A stretch of 64,000 bases of DNA from Adiantum capillus-veneris (lineage: Eukaryota > Streptophyta > Polypodiopsida > Polypodiales > Pteridaceae): assembly GCA_014529385.2 (NCBI GenBank), contig CM043947.1, forward strand, positions 131,899,391-131,963,390. The letters run 5' to 3'. Shown here piece after piece: positions 23,346-35,749 of this stretch. The first letter of the stretch is position 1, and every line of letters begins with the position of its first letter. Made by a program: the position numbers and the translations under genes. The notes under the pieces are model-generated. The model did no database searches. It was not told where the DNA came from and was given only the letters and a program-made list of their open reading frames with translations.

Positions 23346-24480
23346 TTACGGGCCGTTCATTGTCGAACAAGCCTTCCAAAACACTTTTCCACTCACAAAT
23401 GACAGATTCTCTTCGCCATCATCTAAGGCACGGTTTCACACTCGATCAGTGGAACATGTTGCTCTTTTTGTTGCTAGGTCGTCTGTAGTACAAGTTTTTT
23501 CTCTCCTTGTTTGGATGCCCGTGGGGAGTTTCGAGTTCCACCATTGTTCGGGAAAAATGTGTCTCAGCTTAATATCATGCCGTTTTCAATTTCAAAAATG
23601 CCGGTTGAGGGCAAGGGGAAAAAGGGAGAAATTCCACCGCAAAATAGAGAAAAATAGTGTAAAAACCCAAAAATAAACCTATTTTTCTAAAATTTTCTCT
23701 TGGCAAATCCAAGAAAAGGAATTTTGTATGTTTGGAAAAATGATTTTTCTCGAACAGTGAGTTCCACCCAGATGCGGTTTGACCAACCCAGATGAACACT
23801 TGCATGTGACTTTGGGACATGAATCGGTGGGCCAACTTCTTATATTGCAAGGCAAGTGGAGCTTATGGGGTGTAAAAGGTGCACAAAACAGTGAATAGAT
23901 TTATTAGCCCATGGTAAAAATGATCCTCCCCACTAACTGCCTTGGACATGAGGAGCTCGGATCATAGGGTGGTTATCATCCCCAACAAGATCAAGGGTGG
24001 AGATTTCCCATCCCCCCTGTGCATTTGCATGCTGTATACATCATCGCACTCGTTTTTTATGTATGAAGAATTGTGAGAGCAAACTAATCTCGGGTATTAA
24101 AGAAATTTGAGGCACACTGAGATTACTTTGTCCAACAAGACCAATGGAACATGATTGTTGTCAGTGCATATTTTTAATGGGGCCCCTACATCCCAGACCC
24201 TTTATGAATGTAGTGATCATAGCTAATGGGAAATGATGGGGTATCCACGTGTAGTATGAATACTCCCTTTAGGATGCTCAAATTGTGGGCAATGGGGAAG
24301 AGTTCTCCTATCCCATTTTTTGGCCTCCATAAGGGCTTAGGAGACTCTTGGAACTTTTGGAAGCAATCATGGATCTTTGGATTAAGCTAGTTCTGAGCAA
24401 ATGTGGACCCTTGGATTAAGCTTGTACAGTACCCTCTTGCATGCCATCATCACTCTCTTTCGTTGCACACTCTGACACTC
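23345..24480. other. No gene seen
   Basis: This is anonymous sequence. Frames of 91-115 codons in 23,329-23,850 overlap on both strands and have no recognisable domain. Confidence 0.45.
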
Positions 24481-24484
24481 TTTA

Positions 24485-24935
24485 GGTGACAATTATGTCC
24501 ACCTTTTAAATGAAGCTACCATAGCCGAAACGATACAAGAAATTCTACATAGGAATTTGGAACAAAGGGGAAGACCTCTTGAACCTCATCAACAGGTTCA
24601 AAGGTTTGTGCAATCAAATTGTGTAAATCCAAGCACAAGTTGATGATCAAGACAAAGTTGTTCCTCTATGAGTGCACTTCCTATAGAGTATGATGAAATT
24701 GTCACAATCCTCCAGCATAGTGAGCCATGACCAATGTTGGAGGATGTTATCAACACTCTCCATGAAGAGAAAATACTACTTAGCAAGAAGAATGTGTAGC
24801 CCAAAGATAAGAACTCTAATTTTGTTACAAATCTAAGCCCAAGAAAAAGTGCATTCATTGTGGTAAGTAGAGATTGTTTCCAGGTCAATCCTTGCCCACA
24901 TTGTGGCAAGAACAATCGTCCATCCTACATGCTCC
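24485..24935 (+). pseudogene. Ty1/copia gag relic
   Basis: In broken frames the + strand reads LPIEYDEIVTILQHSEP-like text, then PMLEDVINTLHEEKILLSKK, the classical C-terminal gag pattern of plant copia elements. A zinc-knuckle remnant (KCIHCGK, and LPTLWQ in another frame) follows. Stops and frameshifts are frequent. No protease follows. Confidence 0.55.
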
Positions 24936-25129
24936 AAGAAATATCTTTTGGATTATCCTAGCTTTCCTTCTCGACAATGTTTGACTTTCATAAGAGGCTT
25001 TCAAATAGAGGTGTCAATGATCTAGTATCCTAGTAGTGATGGAAAGCCTATTATGTCTCTTGGTAATAGTTTCATTTCAAAAGGGAGGGTGACTTACTCG
25101 TGACTAAGCACCTACCATGGGGAGTAAGT

Positions 25130-25566
25130 AAAATTTTCCACAACCATGCTGAAAAAGGATATCTCTTGTCATGGGATATTTTGGTGATGATGTTGTTGAG
25201 ATTCAAGCTCAACATATGGTACTCTCATATCATTGCTCACCTATATTTATCAGTGCCATGAGGTAGTGGACATGAGGATCAGTGCCATTGGTACAATAGT
25301 TAACATGATCTATCTACCAAGGGTGATGGCCACTTATTTTGCCAGCTCGCTTATTAGTGGTTTCACATTGACTATTGTACATAGTTCTTATTATGTTGTA
25401 TTTCCAATTAATGATTTGTAAATTTTATCATCATTTTAAGTAGTGAAAAGAAATAAGCATTTGGGTGCCTCCGTTTCCAGTGTATGGTGTTTCGGTTGTA
25501 TGTGTGTGTGCTTGCAAGAGCTCAAGTTCTCTCCTTCTCTTCTCTTTACATGGTATCCCGAGCTTA
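25130..25566 (+). mobile_element. Copia 5' LTR end with tRNA-iMet primer site
   Basis: At 25,551 TGGTATCCCGAGCTTAG follows ...TCTCTTTACA. It matches the common plant copia primer-binding site TGGTATCAGAGC complementary to initiator Met-tRNA, with two mismatches. The preceding bases end in CA as an LTR should, after a pyrimidine-rich stretch. The LTR start is not resolved. About 25,130 is a guess, and no 3' partner is seen. Confidence 0.5.
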
Positions 25567-25569
25567 GTG

Positions 25570-26099
25570 GTGGTTAGGAGCTAAAATAGCAAGCATAGCA
25601 GAAGAAGCGGTTGAGGGTAAGGGTTTCTCCACTCTCCTCCCCTGTGTATTGGTACTTCACTTACCCCTGAGATTTTTAAGAGGCATTAGCAATGATCTCC
25701 TAGTTTCGTTATTTTTGTAGGAGATCGTACACCTTGGGATTTTGCAAAATCTTTAGGACTAAATTTTTGTAGCCAGATTTCATTTTTGGACATGGTTGGG
25801 CCTCTATTTTGAGTTAGTGTGAATTCATGTGCAGTATGCAAAGGTGCAAATTTCCCATTCTGGTGTAGCAAAAATATTGGTTGGTGCCACAATTTTCATA
25901 GCTACTATAGATCAAGAAGTTCGAGTAGAGGCATGAATGCCTCTAGCTTTGGCGGGGGGGGGTTTCCAAAACCGGCCATCGTCTTCTCTCCCATGGAAAT
26001 AAAACCATAATTTTTTTCTTAGATTTTAAAAAGGGGCTTTTGGAGGGGGCTACGTGCCACCTCCTATTCTTCTCTCTCTCATTTTCCGTAAAAGATAAG
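25570..26099. other. No gene seen
   Basis: Sequence after the copia primer site shows no gag frame. It has a run of nine or more G at about 25,953. Confidence 0.4.
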
Positions 26100-26104
26100 A
26101 AGAG

Positions 26105-26105
<1 letters not shown>

Positions 26106-26190
<85 letters not shown>

Positions 26191-26192
26191 AT
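26106..26192. repeat. (CT)n-(CA)n microsatellite
   Basis: About 55 bp of pure CT pass directly into about 26 bp of CA. Frames across it are low-complexity artefacts. Confidence 0.95.
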
Positions 26193-26199
26193 CTTGCCT

Positions 26200-27180
26200 T
26201 TGGTCGCTATTCATTATATACATATGAATAAGGAGATCCTCACTCATTAGTTCTTGAGGTTGCTCCACCGACACCATATCGTGCTCCTCCCCTTCCCTGC
26301 ACGCATGGCATCGCACAGTGAACATACACATCCGTGCACACGTGCACTCACACTAGGGTTTTTAATGCATGAGTGCACTCATGAGTATGATGTAGGTAGT
26401 CTCAATTTTCCTTGTGATGCTAGTGCTAACTCTCACCACAAATACCCGTGCATGTGACTCTCAATGTGCATGTCCCATCCTTCTAAATCACTTTACAATT
26501 CCCTAGTCTCTCTTCAATCTCTTGGATATCCCAAGTGTGCAAGTAGGCCCTCCTTTTGTATGTGAAGGAGAGGCTGCTTAAGGGTGATTAGTGGAAACCT
26601 TATTTTGCAAGGTGAAAGAGTGGTAGGTAGGCTTATGGCTACCTCTCGGCCGCACATGGAAATGCATGGTGCATTCACATGGGCTAGATTCTGTAGCATG
26701 GCTCAAATTGGCATATCAACTAGAGAATGGTGGATTATACAATTATTCGTGGCTTTTAAATTTCCAGAATTGGGGAGACGGTAAAGGTGGGATAGTCAAC
26801 TTGGTAGATGGTTATGATTACCACGGTGGATAATAGGATTTTTTCGTTTAATGATGGTAGATGGGTTTTTTACAAGGGACTTAATGAGCATGGGTGATCC
26901 ACTTACAAACAAAGGAATGCACTGTACTGCCCATTCTCGGTCATCATAGTCACGTTGTAGCTTGGCAAGAAACTTTGAGGTTGATTTCACAAGTGGCCGC
27001 CGAATGGTCGTCACATCAATATCAGTGAAATCAATCTGCTTTGAGAAACTTCTCTAGGCCGGGATCATAATTTTCTTTTAATATTTTTAGCTTTAATCTT
27101 GTTGTTTCTTTCCTATGATAGCCGTGCGTGCATATTATCGGCATTGCTCATGTGTGGTTGATCTTCATGATTTTTTAAGA
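26200..27180. other. No gene seen
   Basis: This is anonymous sequence. The small frames at 26,514-27,014 lie on both strands and lack recognisable features. Confidence 0.45.
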
Positions 27181-27183
27181 TGA

Positions 27184-27483
27184 TTGTGAGTATTACATGA
27201 GTGGTTTATGTGTGTGCAAATCGTATGTGTGTGTGTGTGCGCGCGCATGTGAGTGGTTTATGTACATATGTGCACATATTGTATGCGATGCATGACCGTG
27301 AGAGAGAGCGAGTATATGCATGCGTATTGTGTGTATATGTATGTGTATATTAGCATGTGTGTGTGTGTGTGTGTGTTGGCTTGAGAGAGGGACGTTGAGA
27401 GAGGTTGAGAGCATGAGTGTGTGTATGTAAAGTGTGTGTGTGTATGAAATGAATAAGAGAGAGAGAGAGAGAGAGAGAGCGAG
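27184..27483. repeat. (TG)n-rich and (GA)n low-complexity region
   Basis: Several TG runs are interspersed with TATGTG units, and a (GA)n tract lies at 27,455-27,479. The region ends exactly where the left LTR of the nested complex begins. The last five bases, gcgag, are one copy of its target duplication. Confidence 0.85.
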
Positions 27484-27709
27484 TGTGCGCATCTGTCGCA
27501 CGTGTCAAAGCAAGGGACTTGCCATACACTATGTGCGAGCCACAAATAGATGCAAGCACACAATCAAACTAATCTAGCAAGCTCAAAAGAGCAAGGGTGT
27601 GTCACTCACCGCCCTACGCTCGTCTTTGTGGAAGATTCCTCGTCGCGAAGAAGAAGGAGCTACCGTCGTGCCGCACTCAATTGTCTTTTTGCCGCCATGC
27701 CATCGTCGC

Positions 27710-27758
<49 letters not shown>

Positions 27759-28023
27759 ACAAACACACAAGGAGATGAAGAAGAAGATGGAGATGGGGCA
27801 AGAGCAGTCTTCAGTTGCACAAATGAGAGAATAAGTGATTTTTAGGTTTAGGTGAATTTTATATGAGCTCGCCCATTCACACTTTCGGCGCCCATGCTTA
27901 GCCAACTAACCCTTGACTATTCCACTTAGAGTACGCCTCTCATCGGCGATCACTCTTACCCTTTTCCTATTGGACCAACAAGCCTGGCCCATGACTACTA
28001 GAAGTGGACGGTGGTGGTTAACA
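27484..28023 (-). repeat. 3' LTR of the outer gag-protease element
   Basis: On the minus strand it starts TGTTAACCACC after a polypurine tract and ends ...TGCGCACA. It is a 540-bp uninterrupted version of the 5' LTR at 45,834-46,617. A TATA box (TATAAAA, minus, 27,857-27,863) is followed about 100 bp downstream by a GA tract (27,714-27,754). It preserves the pre-insertion sequence at the point where the other LTR was split (28,007-28,012). Confidence 0.85.
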
Positions 28024-28039
28024 TGCCCCCCTTCCTGAT
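28024..28039 (-). promoter_or_regulatory. Polypurine tract of the outer element
   Basis: The minus strand reads ATCAGGAAGGGGGGCA immediately before the LTR start TGTTAACC. It would be the plus-strand primer for reverse transcription. Confidence 0.8.
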
Positions 28040-29383
28040 GTAGATTCCGCCCCTCGGAATATAACAGTGCAGCATCGGGATCCACGATAGGAGTGCCTGT
28101 GTCAAAAGAACAACAACATTATGAAAGCTCAAAGGCAGCATGTGGAGGCGTGCAATAAGTGAGATGCATACATGATATTCTAGGAAATGCAAAAAAATTC
28201 ATGAATTTGTAACATTGCCAACTACAACAAGAGTAGTACTTGAATGAAATGCAATTGAGTTAGGGTCTATTAGGTTGACTCTAAGAGAAGTACACAAGAG
28301 CTAGGGCTGAAGTAAGTACTACATTGACCCACATTAATTAAAAAATGTCGACTAAAGAGTAGTAAACCCTAAGAATGCTCGTCAGGGTCTAAAGACTAGT
28401 GATCTTGTCACTTATACCACTTAAGTGTGATCAACATAAAATACAAGGAAGTTTGTGCTATTTGCTTTCTCTTTTCTTCTTTTTTTCTTCTTTTTTTCTT
28501 TTTTGTTGTTGTCATAGTTGCTACAAGTTGCTTGGGGACTTAAGGTCTCAAATACCAGCTTGAGCATAAACTAGCTAAGAGACTCTAGGTCTCAAATACC
28601 AGCTTAACACATGGACTTCCACAACACAAGTCACACTTAGGTGGAATAAGCTAGAGAGAACTATATCCTCATAGCCTAAAAAATTACTAAAATTATTAAA
28701 ATTAATAGACTATTTAGGAATTAAAGTCACCAATTAAGTGGCATAGTTTAGCCTAAGGTCCTAATACCTACTTAAAGCCAACTAATAGACCAAACTTAAA
28801 GAGAAGAACAAGGTACTAGAAGTTTGAAAAAATTATAGGATCTAAATTGGCAATGTCACAACTTCATAAATTTTACGCATTGTTAGAAACTCAAATGACA
28901 AGATGCAACATGTAAATGTAGAAAGCATAGATAAAAGGAAGTAGTACACATGATATAATGGAGAACATCCGTTGTAACATGTAAACATCCATTGTCGTTG
29001 TCCTTCAAAGGCATCCTTATGTAGTCACAAACTACACAATAGGCACCACCAAACATCCACCTTCCAAAGACACATTAGTGGGAAGAGGTAACAACCCTTA
29101 TTGAACACAATTAAACAACATAAGGAACCCTAACCTAATTATTTGCACTCCCCCTAGAGAGTCAAGGGAATAGGATATTGAAAGATTGGGGGAAACCCTA
29201 AGGCTAAACCCCTATCCGCGTCATCGAGAAAAACAAATTCATCATCTGTGAGACTATATGTGCCATCCGTGTAATCTTGTAAATCGTCTTCATCATTAGA
29301 GGCACCAATGTTTACTAAGAATGTCACTAGAAGTCTATAGTCATCTTGGTCAAAAGGGTAGGCTTGTGCAATGGGAGAAACAC
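28040..29383 (-). other. 3' internal region of the outer element
   Basis: This is mostly non-coding and AT-rich, with a T-rich stretch near 28,460-28,510 and a short duplicated GGTCTCAAATACCAGCTT block near 28,540-28,605. Its right end (29,154-29,383) holds the C-terminal part of an acidic reading frame that continues beyond the inserted Tat element at 37,991. Confidence 0.6.
29154..29383 (-). pseudogene. Acidic ORF split by the Tat insertion (C-terminal part)
   Basis: The minus-strand frame reads SPIAQAYPFDQDDYRLLV at its start and ends in an Asp-rich tail (NDEDDLQDYTDG, TDDEFVFLDDADRG) before a stop at 29,154. Its N-terminal part lies on the far side of the 8.6-kb insertion at 37,991-38,168 (FDELEWLIRLLTTTDPYL). 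When one copy of the duplicated target bases is set aside, the two sides are in the same frame, giving roughly 135 residues. I do not recognise it. It may be a protein downstream of protease in the outer element. Confidence 0.45.
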
Positions 29384-31313
29384 CGGAGAGGGGGAATGGG
29401 TTCCACACCCGACACACAACACAAATCCTCTCTACAGCTCAGGGTAGCCACAGCACCCCTAACCTCTCAAATAACACCGTCAAATTGGCTAATTTGCACT
29501 AACATACCCACCTTGGCACACAATATAACTATCTCCTACCCTGCAAAAACACCTTTCAGCACAAATGCACCCACACTGCTCAACTTACCCTTTTCGGCTC
29601 ACAAAACACCCCGATTCTTCCCTCTTGGTAACACGCTTCAAGTTGCAGGCATACCCTTCCGCAAGCATTGGCAAGTACACAAAGAGCGAGAGAAAAGGAG
29701 GGGAATGGGGAGAAGCAATCCGAGAAAGAAGGGCAAAGGCTTAGTAGTATTGTGTAGGGAGATAGTACAACCAAGTCTCCAACTCCAATGGAAAGCTTCC
29801 AATACACAGACTTGTAGGCCTTCAACAACTCTCTCTGTGGCAAAAAAGTCCTTCAAAATTCACTTCCATTCCCTTTTATAGGGCTTGGCTAAGGCTAAAA
29901 GAAAAAAAAAGGAGCTATCTAGCTCATGCAATCATCTTTAGCTTCATTTAGAATTCTCTTGCATTGCTACCACTTAGCACATTTGATATTTGGCAACCTT
30001 TGCATGGTGCACAACTTGCTTGAAACTACACTCTAGGCCATCCGGCTTGCTTTTTGGCATACGAATCCCCATTGGGCGGGCTCTTTGAACTTGCTCCCTC
30101 TTTCTCTTCCACTTGCAAGCTGTGGTGCAGGAAACCTCCCTTGGCTCATTTTTGACCGGCCTTGGGCCCTTCTCTCTCTCTCTGGCTCACCTTCTCTTGA
30201 CGCAAGACCCCCCCTCTAGACGAGCAATAGCGACATCACTATTGGAGGGGCACCCTTGCCTTCAAAATTTTTTGCCCATATGGACGCGGGATTGAGCCCT
30301 TCCAGGTGTCACATCATCGAGTCGAACAATTGCAGTGCCACCGGTCGGCTGGTTGGCAGTCGTGCCACCACGTGCAACCAAAAACACTGGGCTTCAGCCC
30401 CCGAGCACCACCGCACAACGCCAAAACAGTGGCACACGCAGTCCGCAATCGCGAGCTTCAGGGGGAGCTCCCCACTCCACTCATATTCCCTCAATGGGCT
30501 CACGCTTAGATCATATACATTGTCATTGGATCATTGTGTCCTGCATGTGGGGTTTACTACTTCCACCTGGTGGTGCCCCCTGATCCACCAAGCCTCTAAA
30601 GGCCTTGCAACTTTTTTCAAAAAATCCTCATACATTGCCTTTTTTGGGCCCTCCTTCCCCATGATCCCCTATAATGCCCCCATGTCGGATCGCCAAGCCG
30701 CAAAGCCCGACCGAGACTTTGTTGTGCCAGCTCCAACACGTGCAAGCTTCATTGCTTTTGGCCTTCTTTGAGCTCTCAATCCGAGGTTGTAGAAAACCAA
30801 GAAAAGATATTTGCATCCCTTTCTCTAGCATCTGCCGCCAGTTTCAACTCGCTGTATCTCGCTGACCAAGCATCCAATTGATGAACCGTCAATTTGTGCT
30901 ACCTTCACATGATGTCCTCCACCTTCTAGAGCCTTGTTGAGGCTTGAAAGATGCCAAATGGCCCGATTTCCAATGCGGTCAAGTGGGCGCCAACCTAGCC
31001 CCCGTCAAAACTTTGAATGGCCATATCTTGCAATTCGTAGCTCTGTTTGATGAGCCGTCTAGACATGCTCCTTCAGCACTTTAACTCTACATTCCTAGAC
31101 CCAAAAGCTGTACCTTGCATCTCCTTTATCTGCTCCTCAAATTAGCTCCTTCTGGAGCCTTCCTTGGCCTATAAGCCGCATCAGTCATACATATCCGTTG
31201 CTACCTGTCAGTCCACAATCTTCATAGATGCTCTAGCCCTTTGCCATGCTTCGGCTATCCTGCACATACCTACCCATTCCATCTTCTATGTTTGACACAC
31301 TTTGGTTGTACTA
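29384..31313 (-). repeat. 3' LTR of the minus-strand Tat element
   Basis: It is 1.93 kb, with + strand ends CGGAGAGG (ancestral TGG) and TTGGTTGTACTA (ancestral CCA). A TATA box lies at 29,871-29,880 on the minus strand. Compared with the 5' LTR it has about 600 extra bases, 29,493-30,088, including that TATA box. Confidence 0.85.
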
Positions 31314-31351
31314 TCATTGCCCACCCCTTAGTTGAGCATTCATGCTCAACC
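31314..31351 (-). promoter_or_regulatory. Polypurine tract and palindrome of the Tat element
   Basis: On the minus strand a palindrome with arms GTTGAGCAT / ATGCTCAAC (31,332-31,351) is followed by AAGGGGTGGGCAATGA, then the LTR. Relative to the other copies in the window both arms changed (A to G on one, T to C on the other), so the pairing is preserved. Confidence 0.75.
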
Positions 31352-31689
31352 ACATAAGAGCTTTATTCCACTACAAACTGCAAACATGGAGCACACTATG
31401 AGAAAACCCGAAAAAAACTCAATTGTATGTACATAGTTTTATTTCTAGCATATGAGAAGCCTGCTTAAGTTGGTTGCCCAACCCCCTCCATTAGAACTTG
31501 GTACATTGCTGGCACCAACTCCCTTTCAAAATAGAGCTTGAGACGCACACCATTAACCCTGTTCTTGAGAAAACGATCATCCATCCTCATCAATGCGTAG
31601 GTGCCATTGGAAAAAGTTTGATGGACCTTGTAAGGCCCTGTCCACTTCTTTCTTAATTTCTTCTGAAAGGTGAAGTCAAGATAAATCTC

Positions 31690-32832
31690 TTACTTCATCA
31701 CTAGATCTCCCTTCTCAATCAGCTTTTCTGGTAAATGTTGGTTGAACTTTGCCACTCTTTTCTCCCGCTGCTTCACATAGAATTTTGATGCCGGCTCACG
31801 ATCCATCTTCAAAGTTTCAAGACTTGTAATCTTATCCTGCAAAACATCTTGATGAGCTTTATCAATTCGCCACAAACCTTTCAGCACCTTTAACTGCACA
31901 TGGACAAGTAATACTGCTTCCTTGCCATAGACCAACTCATAAGGAGTAAAGTTGGTAGCCACCTTGTACGAAGTCTTGTAAGCCCACAAACATTTGTCAA
32001 GGTTAGATTCCCACTCTTCAACTTACTGATAGATGTACTTAGTAAGCATCTTGACTATCTGCCCACTGGCACTTTCCATCAAACCATTGCACTGTGGATG
32101 GTATGGAGATGAAAATCAATGTTGAATCCCCAACTTTTCTACTAGGGCATGCACTAACTTACTTCTGAACCCTTGTCCTCGATCAAATATAAGCACCCAA
32201 GGTACTCCAAAACGACATCATATGCAATCAAAAACAAACTAGGCAACAGAATGTACATTTACCTCTTTTACCACTTTAGCCTCAACCCACCTGGTGAGGT
32301 AGTCTATGGCCACCACAACATACTTTTTACCGCTGGCTGACTTGGGCAATGGACCAACAGCATCCAAACCCCATTTTTCAAAAGCTTCATGTGCTATGAT
32401 AGCCCCTTGCTGCTCGGCTACTAGTCGTCTTTCACCCATTACTTGGCACTGATGGCACATCCTTGCACCAATAGTGACATCTCGCACAACAGAAGGCCAC
32501 CAAAACCCACTTCTTAAAATACAAAACAAGACCTGATCCTTACCTTGATGTCCGCTCTCTTCATAGCACTGCTCCAATACCATACCAATCTCCTCCTTGT
32601 AAAGGATTCGATGTAGCACTCCATGTTGATCGTGCATCATAAGATCTTCTCCTACCAGAGTGAACTTTCGAGTTCTTTGAACAATTCTCCTGTTTTGTAG
32701 CTTGGAAAGCCCTTCAGAACATTGATCTGTACTCAAGAAATCGTCAATGTCTTTTAAAGTCTCTCTACCTGCATAAGTAGCTGGTGTCACATACAAACTC
32801 GACACATGAGTTTGAACACGACTGCTAGCCAA
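31690..32832 (-). pseudogene. Tat integrase
   Basis: Frame 32,239-32,832 has the zinc-binding motif (HQGKDQVLF, then CHQCQVMGERRL), WGLDAVGPLPKS with the first catalytic Asp, and AIDYLTRWVEAKVV. Stops break the segment with the second Asp and the Glu (32,000-32,235; CNGLMESASGQ-type text is visible). Frame 31,690-31,989 supplies YKVATNFTPYELVYGKEAVL and the C-terminal region. Together they form a normal-length integrase with at least two breaks. Confidence 0.8.
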
Positions 32833-33003
32833 CTAATCTGCTTCCTGGAACACCCTTCTCACATGTTTGAATTGCACCTCTTCAAAAAACTTCAACAACT
32901 TCTTTATAGAGAAAAACCAATTCTTAAGGGAAACCCTCTTTACCTACCATTGGCCCAAAAGTTGTTTGATAACCAGCACAGCATCACCTTTCACTACTTT
33001 GAA

Positions 33004-33330
33004 CTACCTTGATATGCCAAATTCAATACACTGCTTTAGACCCATATGCAAAGTAAGATACTCCGCCTCATTGTTGGTATGCCCCTCTTCCAAGTCATAA
33101 GATTTAAAAAAAATGACTGTGATGTGTGGATCTTGAATGATCACACCTCCACTTGCCTTTTGTATTACCCTTCTGTAAGCGCCATGAAACCACATAGTGA
33201 AGGCCCCTTCCAAGTCTGGCTCTTCTTTGTCCTCCTCTCGCACTACCCTTGGATAAATCAGTAATTCGATCGCTTTTTTGACTAGGATATCCACCAAATG
33301 AGACCGACTCATGTGATCTACTTTGAACTT
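33004..33330 (-). pseudogene. Tat second (archaeal-type) RNase H
   Basis: After HLVDILVKKAIELLIYPRVV the domain runs FHGAYRRVIQKASGGVIIQD, with the first catalytic Asp (DGA) changed to His, and EGHTNNEAEYLTLHMGLKQC, where the catalytic Glu is retained. The frame stops near 33,004 before the last Asp block. This extra RNase H is diagnostic of the Tat lineage. Confidence 0.75.
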
Positions 33331-33468
33331 GAACTCAAACTCCTAAAGCTCTATCACCCATTTCATGATTCGCTTCCCTGGCTTCAAGTGTAGCACCACT
33401 TCAGGCAAAAGATTGTTAGCCGTCAACACATAAAATTTACGAACGATCAAATACACTTTGAACTTTCT

Positions 33469-34908
33469 TTAGTCAAAGACTGAAGTCATCACCCACTGTT
33501 TCGCTTCCATATAAGTAGTCTCTCTTGGAATTATTACCCTGCTTTCGAAGTAAATAGTCTTATAACTTCTCCCCACCTTTTGTAGCAACACTACTCCAAT
33601 GGCCACCGTACCCACCGTCATAGCAATATAGAAGTCATCCTCTTGGTTGGGAGGGCACACTGTAGGTAGCTGACATAGAATACCTTTCACTTTGTCAAAT
33701 GCTTCTTGAGCTTCCTCATCCAATTGAAATTTGTGCACCTATTGAGCCCTTTTCTAAAGAGGGTAAACATACTGAGACAACATCCAAAAGAAACGGAATA
33801 AATACTTTAATTTATGCACGAACAATGTCAACCATGTTGCACTAGTGGGAGGCTCCATGAGAACCAATGCCTTCACCTTCTCTGGATCTACTTCTATTCC
33901 ATTCTGTGATACCACATGACCTAACAGCTGAGCCCTTGGTTGTGCCAACTTACACTTCTTTGGGTTCAACTGCCCTCCTTCTTTATCTAGCCTTTGAAAG
34001 CACAACCTCAGCTTGGACAAATGTTCCACCTTGGAACTATAACAGCCAATATCATCCATAAAAACCCTGATGAACTTACCCAACTATGGCCCAAACACCT
34101 TGTTCATTCAGTCTTGAAATGTAGCATATGCATTCACGAGTCCAAAAGGCATCCTGTGGTAGGCAAAGCACCCCCATGGAGAGATGAAGGTAGTCTTCAA
34201 TTGATCCTCCAAAGCAATACCAATCTGAAAATATCCTGAAAAACCATCCATGATAGAATAACGTTTGCGTCCGACAACCTAATTTAGAATCTCATCTTGA
34301 AATGGCAAGGGGTAGTGATTCCGCTTGGTTGCACCATTCAAAGGCTTATAGTCTACACATACCCTCCATTTTCCATTCTTCTTTGGAGTAATGACAACAG
34401 GAAAAACCCACTCATAATCTTTCATTGGATATATAATACCTGCCTCGAGCAACTTGTTGATCTCCTGCCACAGAGACTCCTTCTGAATATCCCCAAACCT
34501 CCTTAGCTTTTGTGCTTTTGGCATGTATCTATCTTTAAGTAGGATCCGATGCTCCACTCCTTTAGCTCCTCTTAAATCTTTATACTCCGTCGCAAACAAG
34601 TTGGGATAGAATGGACATAGATCCATACATCCTTCCTTCTCCTGCTTGGTTAAATCTGTACCTAGCATATCTTCCACCTCTTTAACCTTCAGACTACAGA
34701 CAGGAGCTTGCATACCTTTACTTGCACTGGCAGAATCTATGGTGACTCCAAACAAATCTGTATCCAGCTTCAATAACTCTTCATCGCTCTCTTCCTCTTC
34801 GACACTGGTGGACCCTTCTTCATAAGTCAACTCGGTTTCATATTCATAACTGGTGCTAGAATCCTTGTTATCACCCTCGGCTGATGGATAAAAGCGGCTC
34901 TTCAACAC
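33469..34908 (-). pseudogene. Tat reverse transcriptase and RNase H
   Basis: Frame 34,279-34,908 holds an acidic linker and the fingers domain (EAGIIYPMKDYEW, KKNGKWRVCVDYKPLN, YPLPFQDE). A stop separates the palm: YSIMDGFSGYFQIGIA and MPFGLVNAYATFQD are readable at 34,085-34,270. Frame 33,754-34,083 carries the catalytic VFMDD and the thumb (LNPKKCKLAQPRAQLLGHVV). Frame 33,469-33,738 is the start of the first RNase H, and the FYVLTANN segment near 33,415-33,450 its end. The active-site aspartates are intact, but at least three stops or frameshifts break the protein. Confidence 0.85.
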
Positions 34909-34926
34909 GATTTGCCCTCCATTTTC

Positions 34927-35335
34927 TCAATTCGGCAAGGTAAATACCCCCTTCTCCCAATCTTGCTTGGCCCCAATGGCCAACAACCATGGTCTCCCCA
35001 ATATAATTGGATAAGCATTTTCACCTGCTTTCATGACAAAAAAATCAATTAAGCATTCAATTCCCATGACCTTTACCTTCACGTCCTGTGCCACTCCTAA
35101 ACACCGAACGAGCTTTGGCATGGTTGGCCATCCTCATTCGCACATTGGACCTAGCGACAGCTTTAATACCAATATCCCTCGAAGCAGACCTGGGCACCAC
35201 CATCAATATAGGCTTGCACATGCTCTTCTTTTCAAGCAAAACATCAACCACTAGAAGCACATCAGTCGGACTCCCCACCCTCAGGGATAAATTTTGTACC
35301 GCATGCACATCTCCTCCTACTCGAGGAAGCCTCAT
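34927..35335 (-). pseudogene. Tat aspartic protease
   Basis: The active-site segment IDGGAQV is encoded at about 35,187-35,207, but in a different frame from the flanking protease sequence (upstream SMCKPIL; downstream IGIKAVARSNVRM and AYPIILGRPWLLAIGAK). The C-terminal ILGRPWL motif in 34,927-35,121 is typical of retroelement proteases. A short deletion just before the DGGA codons would explain the frame change. The enzyme would cleave the polyprotein. Confidence 0.7.
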
Positions 35336-35749
35336 ATTGACACTGGTTCACCACTGCCTCCTTAATTTAAGGTTTAATGCAAGCAGCTGCCCAAAAGTGA
35401 TGGTAGCTTTTTGATTTTGGACATCTCTTACCAAGTCATATTCTGGATTACCGCGTCCCAATTGAAAATCCTTCTATGTAATTCTCTATCTTCGTCTTCT
35501 CTTGCTTGGTTTCAGCTGCTCTTGACCTTCATTCACTTTCTCTTTACCCTTCTTTGCTCTAGTTTCACGTTCTGTCTCGGTCTCTCTTTCGCCTCTTGCT
35601 CTTTTATTAGCCATAATATCAATCTCTTGCCTATCAACACCAATAATATTAACCCTTTTCACTTCATCATTACCTGATGGAGCCGCCTGTACTTAGTTTT
35701 CGACTGCTTGCTGCTCCCTTTGACCATTAAACTGCGCATGATCCCTGAC